From positions 868,001-932,000 of the forward strand of contig DAIODP010000001.1 of assembly GCA_036746695.1 (NCBI GenBank): 64,000 bases of DNA, given 5' to 3'. Each line of letters starts with the position of its first letter. Within the stretch, counting starts at the first letter, position 1. This document shows, in pieces, positions 23,416 to 31,971 of this stretch. Position numbers and translations under genes: made by a program. A model generated the notes under the pieces. It saw nothing but the letters and a program-made list of their open reading frames with translations, was not told where the DNA came from and ran no database searches. The DNA comes from UBA3006 sp036746695. GTDB lineage: Bacteria > Actinomycetota > Acidimicrobiia > Acidimicrobiales > Ilumatobacteraceae.

Positions 23416-23877
23416 TTACCGTAGTGGCTTAAAGGCCCAGGCTTCGATCTCTACTGTTCCGCCGAATGGCAACGATGCAACACCAATGGTGCTGCGGGCC
23501 GGACGACTGCCATCGAAGCCAGCAACGTAGGCCGTATTAAACGTTGCAAAGGTGTCCATGTCGGTGAGGAAGCACAGCGTCTTTTTTACATCGTGAATGG
23601 TGCAGCCAGCACTTTTCAATTGTGCTTTGAGATTGACAACAGCCTGAGCGGTTTGTTTGGCAACGCCACCGGCAACAATCTTGCCGTCTGCAACACCAAG
23701 CTGCCCAGAGACAATTACCCAGTCACCCGCCCGAACAACTGGCGTGTATGGCCCCAACGCTGCAGCGGGTTTCGCTGGCGATTTCTTTGCCACTTTCTTT
23801 GTGGCTTTCTTGGCGGTCTTCTTCACCGTCTTTTTTGCGGTCTTCTTCACGGGGTTCTTCTTTTTTGAGGTGGCCAT
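23416..23877 (-). CDS. RidA/YjgF-family protein with lysine-rich N-terminal extension
   Basis: RidA proteins hydrolyse reactive enamine/imine intermediates. Residues ~45-153 are the domain: PYTPVVRAGDWVIVSGQLGV, QTAQAVVNLKAQLKSAG, FLTDMDTFATFNTAYVAGF, GSRPARSTIGVASLPFGGTVEIEA. The catalytic-type Arg is in RPARST. Residues ~5-38 are a run of Lys with Ala, Thr and Pro (KKTAKKTVKKTAKKATKK), like a histone H1 tail. ATG 23877 has TACGAT 7 bases before it (leaderless); GTG two codons earlier is possible. Confidence 0.85.
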   Translation of the reverse strand: MATSKKKNPVKKTAKKTVKKTAKKATKKVAKKSPAKPAAALGPYTPVVRAGDWVIVSGQLGVADGKIVAGGVAKQTAQAVVNLKAQLKSAGCTIHDVKKTLCFLTDMDTFATFNTAYVAGFDGSRPARSTIGVASLPFGGTVEIEAWAFKPLR

Positions 23878-23884
23878 GGACACA

Positions 23885-23928
23885 ATCGTAGACGGCGACA
23901 GTCACCCTCGTTCAACTGGTCATACGAT
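23885..23928. promoter_or_regulatory. divergent leaderless promoters of RidA-like and Tat lipoprotein genes
   Basis: Minus-strand TACGAT (23885-23890) is 7 bases from ATG 23877; plus-strand TACGAT (23923-23928) is 6 bases from ATG 23935. Confidence 0.5.
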
Positions 23929-23934
23929 GGACTC

Positions 23935-24819
23935 ATGATCTCACGGCGCCGCTTTATTACTGGCGCATTTGCAATTGCCGGTGGCGGCTCGGCTCTAACA
24001 ACCGTTGCTGCGTGTTCGGGTGGCTCCTCGGCAACAAGTTCTTCTATGTCAACCGAACTGCAAATTGTTCAGCGTTTTCCACAAGTTTTGGTGCCAGGCA
24101 ATGTTCGCATCCCCGTCTCGCTTGCGAACAACGATGGATTGCTGTCAATGGATAGCGGCATCGACTTGCCAGCAACGCTTACCGCCAACATTGTCAATGC
24201 CGAAACCGGCGAGATCGTTATAGGTCCCATCACCGCGAAGCGACACGATAAAGGCCTCAGCATTCCGTACTATCCATTTCGCGCCGACATTGAAGAAGTC
24301 GGAATCTTTTCAATCGTGATCGATGGCGGGCCAACAGATGGCGCGGGCATCCAGATCATGGACCCCAGCCAAATCTCAATTCCACTTGTTGGCTCCGCAC
24401 TGCCACCCTTTGACACACCAACTGCTGATAACGACCGCGGCGTCAACCCCATCTGCACATACCTGCCTGCAGCGTGCTCTTTGCACAACATCACACTGAC
24501 TGATGCGCTCGCGCTCGGCAAACCTATTGCTTACTTAGTTGGCACACCAGCGCATTGCTCTACCGGCACATGTTCGCCCGCGTTGGAAGCGTTGTTGCAA
24601 GTGAGTGAAAAACTTTCGGGCTCCATGACGTTCATTCACGCCGAGATCTATACCGACGACACAGCAACAGTGGTTGCGCCAGCAGTACAAGCATTAAACA
24701 TGACGTACGAGCCAGCGCTCTTCATCACCGACGCGCAGGGCATCGTGGTCGAGCGGCTAGACGCCGTCTTTGACGCAGACGAAATTAACGAAGTATTGGT
24801 AACGCTCGGCCTGCAATAG
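23935..24819 (+). CDS. Tat-exported lipoprotein with thioredoxin-like C-terminal part
   Basis: 294 residues. The start SRRRFITGAF is a twin-arginine signal and TVAAC a lipobox, so it should be lipid-anchored outside the membrane. The middle (residues ~45-150) is a beta-rich domain. The last ~120 residues contain LVGTPAHCSTGTCSPALEAL, VSEKLSGSMTFIHAEIY and PALFITDAQGIVVERLDAVF, which read as a thioredoxin-like fold with a C-x4-C pair in place of CxxC. Function unknown; redox partner or thiol-disulfide role is inference. Similar proteins occur in related genomes from memory only. Confidence 0.75.
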   Translation: MISRRRFITGAFAIAGGGSALTTVAACSGGSSATSSSMSTELQIVQRFPQVLVPGNVRIPVSLANNDGLLSMDSGIDLPATLTANIVNAETGEIVIGPITAKRHDKGLSIPYYPFRADIEEVGIFSIVIDGGPTDGAGIQIMDPSQISIPLVGSALPPFDTPTADNDRGVNPICTYLPAACSLHNITLTDALALGKPIAYLVGTPAHCSTGTCSPALEALLQVSEKLSGSMTFIHAEIYTDDTATVVAPAVQALNMTYEPALFITDAQGIVVERLDAVFDADEINEVLVTLGLQ

Positions 24820-24829
24820 GCCGCGAGGT

Positions 24830-25150
24830 TCAGCTAAAGCTGTTGCCGCAACCGCAACTGCGTGTGGCGTTCGGGTTGTTGATCTTGAAACCAGCGTCTT
24901 GCAGGCCGTCCTGGTAATCCAGGCTTGCACCCGTCAACAATTGCGATGATGCCTCGTCGACAACTACACGAACGTCACCGAAGGTAAGCGTCTGATCGTC
25001 GGCTGCTACGTCGCCATCGAAGAACATTTCGTATGAAAAGCCCGAGCAACCGCCGGGGCGAACTGCGACGCGGAGCGCAAGATCGGTTGCGCCTTCGGCC
25101 TCGAGCAGTTGCTTAACTTTTGATGCTGCTGAATCGGTGAGAGTGATCAT
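24830..25150 (-). CDS. erpA: iron-sulfur cluster insertion protein (A-type carrier)
   Basis: 106 residues. HesB/IscA fold with the three cluster-binding Cys: GGCSGFSYEM and the C-terminal CGCGNSF. A-type carriers pass clusters to apo-enzymes. Leaderless start: TAGTAT, 7 bases, ATG 25150. It diverges from mrp, another Fe-S carrier protein, so the pair may share control. Confidence 0.9.
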   Translation of the reverse strand: MITLTDSAASKVKQLLEAEGATDLALRVAVRPGGCSGFSYEMFFDGDVAADDQTLTFGDVRVVVDEASSQLLTGASLDYQDGLQDAGFKINNPNATRSCGCGNSFS

Positions 25151-25157
25151 GAAGTAG

Positions 25158-25225
25158 ATACTACCTGTGCGCTATGGCGTAGTGAAGAGCAGAGCCCAAC
25201 AAAATTTGGCCCATCACGGTAGGTT
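25158..25225. promoter_or_regulatory. divergent leaderless promoters of erpA and mrp
   Basis: Minus-strand TAGTAT (25158-25163), 7 bases from ATG 25150; plus-strand TAGGTT (25220-25225), 6 bases from ATG 25232. Confidence 0.5.
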
Positions 25226-25231
25226 TTAGTC

Positions 25232-26428
25232 ATGTCCAGCCCGCACGTGGCACCCCCCACCGTCGCCGAAGTCACCAACCGGCTGCGCGCTGTGATGGAC
25301 CCAGAGTTGGGCGACAACATTGTGGATCTCGGCATGGCAGCGGTCGATTCCATCTCAGCGGATGGCGTCGTTGCCATCGGCATGAAGTTAACGATTAAGG
25401 GCTGCCCACTTCGCGTGCAGATTAAACAAGACATCGAAGCCCGCGTGGGAACGCACCCTGGTGTCAGCAAAGTGACCATCGACTGGGGCGAGATGACGGC
25501 CGAGGAACGTACTGCGGTGATGACACGTGCACGATGGAACGCCAAAGAGCAGGCGCCCGACACCAAGATTCCACTCAACGCGCGAGTGTTGGCAATTGCC
25601 AGCGGCAAGGGCGGCGTAGGAAAAAGTTCTGTCACTGTCAATTTGGCAGCAGCAATTGCGCAATCGGGCTACGTCGTTGGCGTTTTGGATGCCGACATTT
25701 GGGGGTTTTCAATTCCTCGAATGCTTGGCCTTTCCGATCGTCTCGAGGCAAAGCGCATCGATGGCGTCGAGAAGCCACAGATCATCCCGAATGAGCGACG
25801 CATCGGAAACGGATTGTTGAAAGTTGTTTCCACGGGAATGCTTGTTGACGACGAAGGAACCGCACTGATGTGGCGCGGCTTGATGTTGACGAAGGCTGTA
25901 GAGCAATTTTTAAATGACGTGCATTGGGGAGAACTTGATTACCTGCTCATTGACATGCCGCCAGGAACTGGCGACGTTCAAATGGGCCTCGCACGCATGT
26001 TGCCACGAACCGACTTGGTCATTGTTACGACACCGGCTGTGTCGGCACAAAAGGTTGCCATCCGCGCCGCCGACATGGCTCGACGAAGCTTCTTACGCGT
26101 TGCGGGTGTTATCGAAAACATGAGTGCATTCACTTGCGAGCACGGCACTTCGTACGCACTGTTTGGCACCGGCGGCGGTAAAGCACTTGCCGACGAGATT
26201 GGCGCAGAGCTACTTGGGCAGGTGCCTATCGAAAGCGCGGTTGCACATGCTGGCGACACCGGCGAACCAATCGTGATCAATGGCAGCGGCGCGGCGGCCG
26301 ACGCGTTTAATGCAATTGCTCAAAAAATCATTGCCAACACTATTTCGCTTTCGGAAATGGCTGGTTGCTCGGCGCGCAATGAAGATGTGGTTGCCGTAAG
26401 CGTTTCACGTCGCGACAACAACGCCTAG
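25232..26428 (+). CDS. mrp: Mrp/NBP35-type Fe-S cluster carrier ATPase
   Basis: 398 residues. N-terminal MIP18 (DUF59) domain to ~residue 95 with LTIKGCPLRVQIKQDIE, then a P-loop ATPase: ASGKGGVGKSSVTVNLA, DADIWGFSIPRMLG and DMPPGTGDVQMGL. The cluster-binding CxxC of many Mrp proteins is reduced to a single Cys (FTCEHGTSYALFG). Likely a cytosolic carrier for cluster assembly alongside the divergent erpA. Confidence 0.93.
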   Translation: MSSPHVAPPTVAEVTNRLRAVMDPELGDNIVDLGMAAVDSISADGVVAIGMKLTIKGCPLRVQIKQDIEARVGTHPGVSKVTIDWGEMTAEERTAVMTRARWNAKEQAPDTKIPLNARVLAIASGKGGVGKSSVTVNLAAAIAQSGYVVGVLDADIWGFSIPRMLGLSDRLEAKRIDGVEKPQIIPNERRIGNGLLKVVSTGMLVDDEGTALMWRGLMLTKAVEQFLNDVHWGELDYLLIDMPPGTGDVQMGLARMLPRTDLVIVTTPAVSAQKVAIRAADMARRSFLRVAGVIENMSAFTCEHGTSYALFGTGGGKALADEIGAELLGQVPIESAVAHAGDTGEPIVINGSGAAADAFNAIAQKIIANTISLSEMAGCSARNEDVVAVSVSRRDNNA

Positions 26429-26435
26429 TTAACGA

Positions 26436-27278
26436 CTAGTTGTAGTCGGCGTCGCCGGGCATCGCGATTCCGATTACTTTGCCCTCTGCATCAGTTTTCA
26501 GTTTTGGCAAAATCGCGGTTGGTGTGCCAATTTTCTTGGCGGCATTTAGTGCGTCGGTTGTAGTGCCGTGCGGCGCCAAAAACTGCAAGTTGCTGATTGT
26601 CGGAGGGATCATTGCAAGGTCTCCGCGCGCGTGGCGCTCCAAAGCCTCAATCGGCGAAACCCACAGGCTCGCAATGGTTTCGCTGTTGTCGTGCAACGGC
26701 TCTTGTGCTTCTGGGGCCCGAGCAATAAAGAAACGCGTATCAAAGCGCCGCGGCTCGCCAAGTGGGGTTATCCAGTGGCTCACGTAGTGAATGTTGTTGG
26801 TGACTAGTCGCAAGTTTTCAGTTGCGCACAACTCGACAAGCGACATATTGCTGTCATGTATTGCGTGACGGGCAACATTAAACCTATTCTGCAGTGCAAC
26901 ATCGGTGTCGAAACGAACCAATTCATTACTATTTGTCGGGCGCGCAAGTAACACACCGGCTTCTTCAAAGCACTCACGAATGGCAGCCACCCAGTACGAC
27001 AGACCACCGTTTGGAATTCCCAACAGCGCGCTCGCCTCTTCATCATCTAAGCCATCACAAATTGCTTCTAGTTTTTCCTCGTTGTCATTTGCATCTACAC
27101 GACCACCTGGAAAGACGTACATCCCCTTGGCAAATACCGCCGCCAACGTTCGCTGCAACATAAACACTTCAAGCCCATTGATTGGATGATCACGCACCAG
27201 CATCACGGTGGCAGCGGCCCGAATGGGAACTGCTGCAGGGTCGAATGGGGCGTCTGTTGATGGTTTGTCAGGGTTCAT
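26436..27278 (-). CDS. Nudix hydrolase, NUDT19-like
   Basis: 280 residues. VFMLQRTLAAVFAKGMYVFP precedes the Nudix box, which is split by an insertion: GGRV...(about 30 residues)...AIRECFEEAGVLLA, as in the NUDT19/RPP19 group acting on CoA derivatives. Catalytic Glu residues of REcFEEAG are present. Third gene of a leftward unit NfeD - transporter - Nudix (16-base gap). Substrate not provable by eye. Confidence 0.85.
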   Translation of the reverse strand: MNPDKPSTDAPFDPAAVPIRAAATVMLVRDHPINGLEVFMLQRTLAAVFAKGMYVFPGGRVDANDNEEKLEAICDGLDDEEASALLGIPNGGLSYWVAAIRECFEEAGVLLARPTNSNELVRFDTDVALQNRFNVARHAIHDSNMSLVELCATENLRLVTNNIHYVSHWITPLGEPRRFDTRFFIARAPEAQEPLHDNSETIASLWVSPIEALERHARGDLAMIPPTISNLQFLAPHGTTTDALNAAKKIGTPTAILPKLKTDAEGKVIGIAMPGDADYN

Positions 27279-27294
27279 CGTGTTTTACATTCGA

Positions 27295-28209
27295 TCACAC
27301 GCTGCGGGCGCGGCTACGGCTGAGCACCCATGCGCCACCAACGGCCGTCACGCTTCCAACAATCGCTAGCGGGGCGACGTCTTCGTTGTTGAGAAACACG
27401 CCCAGCGCAAGCGAAACGGCCGGCATCAAATACAGGCTTGCAGCCGCCCGGGTGGATCCAATGCGGCCCGCAAGCATCACCATCGCGTAATGCGCAAGCG
27501 CAGTGCCCAAAACACCAAGGGCGATCATTGCGGCAAACGGGCCCCACAAAAAAGGGCGATCGTTATTGATGAGCGAAAATATGCCGAGGGGTAGGAGCAC
27601 GATCACTGCAACTATTTCCGCACGCCACAGCACGGGAAGTGCGCCATATTTTTGCTGCAATGGTGAAGCAATGTTCAATGCGAAGCCATACAGCACCAAC
27701 GCAATCACGATAAGCGCAACACCAAACGAACTAGACGAGCCCTCACTTACTGTTGGCAATGCAATTAACACCACTCCAAAAAAACCAATGGCTATACCAA
27801 GCATTTGCCCGCGCGCCGGCAAACGTCGGGCAACGACACTTGCAACCATTGCCACAAACAATGGCGTTGCGCCATTGAGCATTCCGGTCACGCTGCTTGA
27901 GACATGTTGCTCTGCAAATGGAAAAAACGTGAGCGGTGCGGCTAGCCACACCACCCCCAACAAAGCAATGTTGCGCCATGCGGCGCGGGGCACTTTCACG
28001 CGGGCCTTCGGAATAAAACTGAGCGTGAGACAACCAAAAATCACACGCATCGGCGTAATCAGGCCAGGCGCAAACGATTCGAGACCGATTGCGATGAGAT
28101 AGAAAGAAGAGCCCCAGACGGTTCCGGGAATAATAAGGAGCAACCAGTCGAGCGGTTGAAGTGGTGCCGACTCTGATGCCACGCGACGCGCGGCGGTTTC
28201 GTTACTCAC
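27295..28209 (-). CDS. EamA/DMT-family transporter
   Basis: 304 residues with about ten membrane segments in two EamA repeats (WLLLIIPGTVWGSSFYLIA at the start of the first; GPFAAMIALGVLGTALAHYA in the second). Metabolite or drug exporter; substrate unknown. Its start overlaps the NfeD stop by 8 bases. Confidence 0.87.
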   Translation of the reverse strand: MSNETAARRVASESAPLQPLDWLLLIIPGTVWGSSFYLIAIGLESFAPGLITPMRVIFGCLTLSFIPKARVKVPRAAWRNIALLGVVWLAAPLTFFPFAEQHVSSSVTGMLNGATPLFVAMVASVVARRLPARGQMLGIAIGFFGVVLIALPTVSEGSSSSFGVALIVIALVLYGFALNIASPLQQKYGALPVLWRAEIVAVIVLLPLGIFSLINNDRPFLWGPFAAMIALGVLGTALAHYAMVMLAGRIGSTRAAASLYLMPAVSLALGVFLNNEDVAPLAIVGSVTAVGGAWVLSRSRARSV

Positions 28210-29557
28210 TTGCTCCCTTGCGCATTTCGCGGTAATCGCGCGCTGCGCCTTCCAACGGTTCTACTTCAAGCGTGATGCCATCAATTGCGGCAACACGGCA
28301 CATCGTGCCAACTGGCAACGGCGTAGAACGGTTGGTGCGTGCGCGCCACTGCGCATTGTGCACGATGACAGTTCCCTCAGGCGAGATGTCCGTGCTCGCA
28401 ACACCTTCTGCGCCAATTAACCATTCGCGGCCAATCGTTGGCGTAGCAAAACGCGTTCTCACCATGCTGGGCATTCCCACAATGAATGCAAGCGCCATCA
28501 TGCCTATACCGCTGACGAGCGTTACCCAAGACATGCGCATTTGCGTTCCGTCAATAGGTTGATACAACGTAAACGACGCGATGATAAACAGCGCAAGGCC
28601 TACACCCGTCCATAGCCGCGGCACGCCCACTTGCACATCTACCGCAAATGCGAAGATGGCAAGCACCAGCAGTGCTACAGCCCACAAGCGCACAGGCAAT
28701 TCATTTAGCCCGTATGTGCCGAGCACGAAGCAAAACGCGCCGACGAAGCCGGCAATGCCGATACCTGCAGTAAAGAACTCGAACACCAAAAGCGACAGGC
28801 CAATGGCGAACAACAAATACGCAACGGGCGGGCTAGCGACCGTGTGCATCAATTGACCGAGCAAACCAAGTTTGAAGAAACGTGCGGTTGTCGCGTCGCG
28901 AACAATTTGTCCGCTGCTGTCTACTTCTTCAACAACGGTGTCGAGCGCTACTCCGTCCACAATCAGGCCGTCTAGTGCAAGCAACATGTTTCGTACTACT
29001 GGCACACCTTCGTCGGTGCCTGCGAAGTTCAGCAGACCAGCCTTCCGTGCCTCGGCAAAACCAAGGCTGGACACACGCAATTGTGTGGACGAGTCTCCAA
29101 AACTTGTTTCTTTGCCATTTACAACAAGTGCTTTTCCAGTGAATCCAATGCGCGCACCTGGCGCCATTGCGGTCACGTCGGCAACTGCCAACAACTGCGC
29201 GCTCAAGCCGTAGGCACGTGCACCAGTTGGCCCAACCCACACTGCAACAGGGATTTTTGCGGCAGCGACGCGCTCGAGCAATTGCGCCATGCGCGCTTCT
29301 GATACCACCGAACCACGAGAGTTGACCTGCAGCACTACCGCTTGGGCGCCATTGGTTGCAGAACGCTCGAGCGCAGTTTCAATTTCGGCGACGACAACAT
29401 GATCGAGCAGGCCGCTGACGGCAACCACATCCACAGGGGCAAGATTTTCGGCGGTGTCACCGGTTGCGGCCGAAGCCGAACCATAAAGCGACAAGCCAAT
29501 CGAACCGAATACGAGCGCGACAACACTCTTTCGGACAACACTGGGTAACCTGCGCAA
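28202..29557 (-). CDS. NfeD-type membrane protein with degenerate ClpP/SppA-like domain
   Basis: 451 residues from TTG 29557. Signal peptide (to about residue 30, ending SASA), then a ClpP/SppA-like domain (VVLQVNSRGSVVSEARMAQL, VWVGPTGARAYGLSAQ), membrane helices ~240-370, and a C-terminal OB-fold (GAEGVASTDISPEGTVIVHN). In active relatives the nucleophile Ser follows GARA within two residues (GARAAS); here the sequence is GARAYGLS, so the Ser is missing or displaced. The start is fixed by GGAGG 5 bases upstream; an extension to 29755 is antisense of the ATPase gene. Confidence 0.83.
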   Translation of the reverse strand: MRRLPSVVRKSVVALVFGSIGLSLYGSASAATGDTAENLAPVDVVAVSGLLDHVVVAEIETALERSATNGAQAVVLQVNSRGSVVSEARMAQLLERVAAAKIPVAVWVGPTGARAYGLSAQLLAVADVTAMAPGARIGFTGKALVVNGKETSFGDSSTQLRVSSLGFAEARKAGLLNFAGTDEGVPVVRNMLLALDGLIVDGVALDTVVEEVDSSGQIVRDATTARFFKLGLLGQLMHTVASPPVAYLLFAIGLSLLVFEFFTAGIGIAGFVGAFCFVLGTYGLNELPVRLWAVALLVLAIFAFAVDVQVGVPRLWTGVGLALFIIASFTLYQPIDGTQMRMSWVTLVSGIGMMALAFIVGMPSMVRTRFATPTIGREWLIGAEGVASTDISPEGTVIVHNAQWRARTNRSTPLPVGTMCRVAAIDGITLEVEPLEGAARDYREMRKGASE

Positions 29558-29562
29558 TGAAT

Positions 29563-29572
29563 CCTCCGGAGG
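29563..29572. promoter_or_regulatory. palindromic ribosome-binding site shared by two divergent genes
   Basis: CCTCCGGAGG supplies GGAGG to both strands: 5 bases before TTG 29557 (minus) and 4 bases before GTG 29577 (plus). The start codons are only 19 bases apart, so each promoter must lie within the other gene. Confidence 0.7.
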
Positions 29573-29576
29573 GCGT

Positions 29577-30428
29577 GTGATCGTAAACAATTTCTTCGCT
29601 TCTTCCCGCACCATCATCGTTGCGGGGAAAGGCGGTGTTGGTAAGTCAACGGTATCCGCTGCGCTCGCCTTGGCAGCAGCGCAAGCAGGGCTAACCAGCC
29701 TGTTAATCGAACTAGATGGCAAGCCCAGCCTCGTCAGTGGCACGAGCCACATCACCGTGCGTCACATCAGCCCTGCCGCTGCCCTCACCGAATACTTCGA
29801 AACACACGGTTTGGCACGGTTGTCGAAGCGCCTCGTTTCCTCAGGGATTGTCGATGTTGTTGCCACTGCAGCGCCTGGCATTGACGACCTCTTAGTGCTG
29901 GGCAAAATCAAGGCACTCGAACGCGAGAGGGCTGCCGACATCATCATCGTGGATGGCCCAGCGGCCGGGCACGCCGTCACTTTTTTGCAGGCACCGCGCG
30001 CGTTGTACGACACCGTGGGTAGCGGGCCCATTCGACAACAAGCACAAGACGTGCTGCAGTTCTTGGCCGACCCAACGCGATGCCAAGTCATGCTTGTCAC
30101 GCTTGCCGAGGCAACACCAGTAAACGAACTGATCGATACAGCGTTTGCATTAGAAGATCGCGTTGGGGTTGCACTTGCGCCAATCGTGATCAACGCCATC
30201 GAAGAACAACCGCTGCTCAACATCCCTTCGTCTATCAATGCATCGTCGCCGCTTGTTACCGCTGCGCACTTTCACAATTCGCGAGTGATGCAACAAACCG
30301 AATCCATTACTAATTTGCACACCCGCCTGCCGCTCCCCACACTTCGCCTTACCTACAGCTCGTCAGCAACCTCCGTCATTGAAGACTTGGCCAAACAACT
30401 ACGTTCGCAAATCGAGCAGCTGTCATGA
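29577..30428 (+). CDS. ArsA/Get3-like ATPase, first of a pair
   Basis: 283 residues with P-loop AGKGGVGKSTVSAALALA at residue ~15, LLIELDGKPSLVS and IIIVDGPAAGHAVTFL (Walker B region). With the next gene it corresponds in layout to the paired actinobacterial ArsA-like ATPases (Rv3679-Rv3680 type). No arsenic genes are nearby; such pairs are thought to act in membrane-protein handling or export, which is inference here. GTG 29577 follows GGAGG. Confidence 0.87.
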   Translation: MIVNNFFASSRTIIVAGKGGVGKSTVSAALALAAAQAGLTSLLIELDGKPSLVSGTSHITVRHISPAAALTEYFETHGLARLSKRLVSSGIVDVVATAAPGIDDLLVLGKIKALERERAADIIIVDGPAAGHAVTFLQAPRALYDTVGSGPIRQQAQDVLQFLADPTRCQVMLVTLAEATPVNELIDTAFALEDRVGVALAPIVINAIEEQPLLNIPSSINASSPLVTAAHFHNSRVMQQTESITNLHTRLPLPTLRLTYSSSATSVIEDLAKQLRSQIEQLS

Positions 30429-31501
30429 CGACAGAAACCTTGATGCAAGTTGCCTCGCGTTCAAGCGTGCTGCTGTGTTGCGGCAGTGGCGGTGTTGGCA
30501 AAACCACTGCATCGGCAGCGTTGGCGCTTGCACAAATGCGCACGGGTCGGCGAGTCGTTGTGGTCACAATCGATCCGGCACGCCGTCTTGCCGATGCGCT
30601 TGGTGTCACTGGCGAACTAGGCAATCAACCCACGTTGCTTTCATCGGAGAACGGTGGCGAACTGTGGGCAATGATGCTTGACGCCAACGAAACCTTTGCC
30701 AACTTGGTGCAGGGCTACAGCAGCGACAGCGCGCAAGTTGAACGCATCATCACTAATCGATTCTTTCGCAATATTTCTTCCTCGCTCGGCGGGACGCAGG
30801 AATACATGGCAGCCGAGAAACTGTTCGAGTTGCACAACGATCCGCGCTTTGATCTCGTTGTTGTCGATACGCCACCAACTCGCAAGGCACTCAACTTTCT
30901 GGACGCCCCGGGCAGGCTGGTGCGCTTCCTCGATCACCGCCTATATCGCGTGCTGCTTGCACCTGCCCGCGGTGGCCTTCGCGTGGTTGCCGCAGCGGTA
31001 ACGCCCATCGTGCGCACGATTGCGCGCGTTGTTGGCGCAAGTGTTGTCGATGATGCCATTGCATTCTTCCAAGCCTTCGAAGGAATGGATGAAGGTTTCC
31101 GCGCGCGCGCCCAGCAAGTGACCAAAACCCTCACTTCTCCGACCACCTCGTATGTCGTTGTCTCATCTGCCGAAAAAGAAGCGCTAGACGAAGCGCAATT
31201 TTTTATCAACCGTTTGAAAACCGAAAATATCGAAACTGCGGCGCTGATCATCAACAGGCTCACTCCCGACTTCGGTGTTTCGTCCGACACCGAAGTAGCT
31301 AATAACTTCCCAGCACTGGCCGAGAATGCAAACCGCCTTGCGCAACGCGCCGCAAGCGAACGACTGGCGATTGCTCCCCTTGTTGCAGCGGTTTCGCCAA
31401 GCCCCGTTGTGTACCTCTCGCTGCTACCCCACGACGTTGCCGACCATCAGGCACTTTCGTTATTGGCAGACCAACTCTCGGCATCCAAGCCCCAGCGATA
31501 A
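30425..31501 (+). CDS. ArsA/Get3-like ATPase, second of a pair
   Basis: 358 residues. P-loop CGSGGVGKTTASAALALAQ, VTIDPARRLADALGV, and VVDTPPTRKALNFLDAPGRL. Overlaps the first ATPase by 4 bases (ATGA), so the two are made together and may form a heterodimer. The Ala/Val-rich helix region at 175-215 may be a client or membrane contact. No Cys pair of the eukaryotic Get3 zinc site is evident. Confidence 0.88.
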   Translation: MTTETLMQVASRSSVLLCCGSGGVGKTTASAALALAQMRTGRRVVVVTIDPARRLADALGVTGELGNQPTLLSSENGGELWAMMLDANETFANLVQGYSSDSAQVERIITNRFFRNISSSLGGTQEYMAAEKLFELHNDPRFDLVVVDTPPTRKALNFLDAPGRLVRFLDHRLYRVLLAPARGGLRVVAAAVTPIVRTIARVVGASVVDDAIAFFQAFEGMDEGFRARAQQVTKTLTSPTTSYVVVSSAEKEALDEAQFFINRLKTENIETAALIINRLTPDFGVSSDTEVANNFPALAENANRLAQRAASERLAIAPLVAAVSPSPVVYLSLLPHDVADHQALSLLADQLSASKPQR

Positions 31502-31510
31502 GATTGAACC

Positions 31511-31915
31511 GTGCATATCTTGCTTGCTACCGATGCCCAGTGGGTGCTGGATGAAGTGCTCGCGGCGCTCGGCTCGCCCGACACATCATTCACCGTTGTT
31601 CGCAACGGACGCGACGTGCCAGAAGCAATCGCCACCCGCACGCCAGATATTGCAGTGCTCGATTTGCAGATCGGAACAATGGGCGCAATGGCCGTAACCA
31701 TGAACCTTCGTCTCGATCACAGCGACCACCGCATTCCCTACGTACCCGTGCTGATGTTGCTCGATCGCGAAGCCGATGTTCATTTGGCAAAGCGCAGTGG
31801 TGCCGATGGCTGGCTAGTTAAACCACTTGATGCACTTCGCTTACAACTTGCCGCTCGTTCCATTGTGCAAAAAGCGCCGACGATGGAAGCCTGGACCGAG
31901 TCGGCTTCCCACTAA
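31511..31915 (+). CDS. stand-alone receiver-domain protein
   Basis: 134 residues, receiver fold only, no output domain. The phospho-acceptor Asp is in PDIAVLDLQIGTMGA and the Lys in GWLVKPLDALR, but the acidic pair is reduced to one Asp (LLATDAQW) and the switch Thr/Ser position is Leu (VPVLMLLDRE), so it may be a weakly or non-phosphorylated signal domain. GTG 31511, 9 bases after the ATPase stop, so probably co-transcribed. Confidence 0.8.
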   Translation: MHILLATDAQWVLDEVLAALGSPDTSFTVVRNGRDVPEAIATRTPDIAVLDLQIGTMGAMAVTMNLRLDHSDHRIPYVPVLMLLDREADVHLAKRSGADGWLVKPLDALRLQLAARSIVQKAPTMEAWTESASH

Positions 31916-31971
31916 CTAAACTTTTTGTAAATCACTGCAATCCGCGCATCTTCGCCTGCGACACTGAACCC

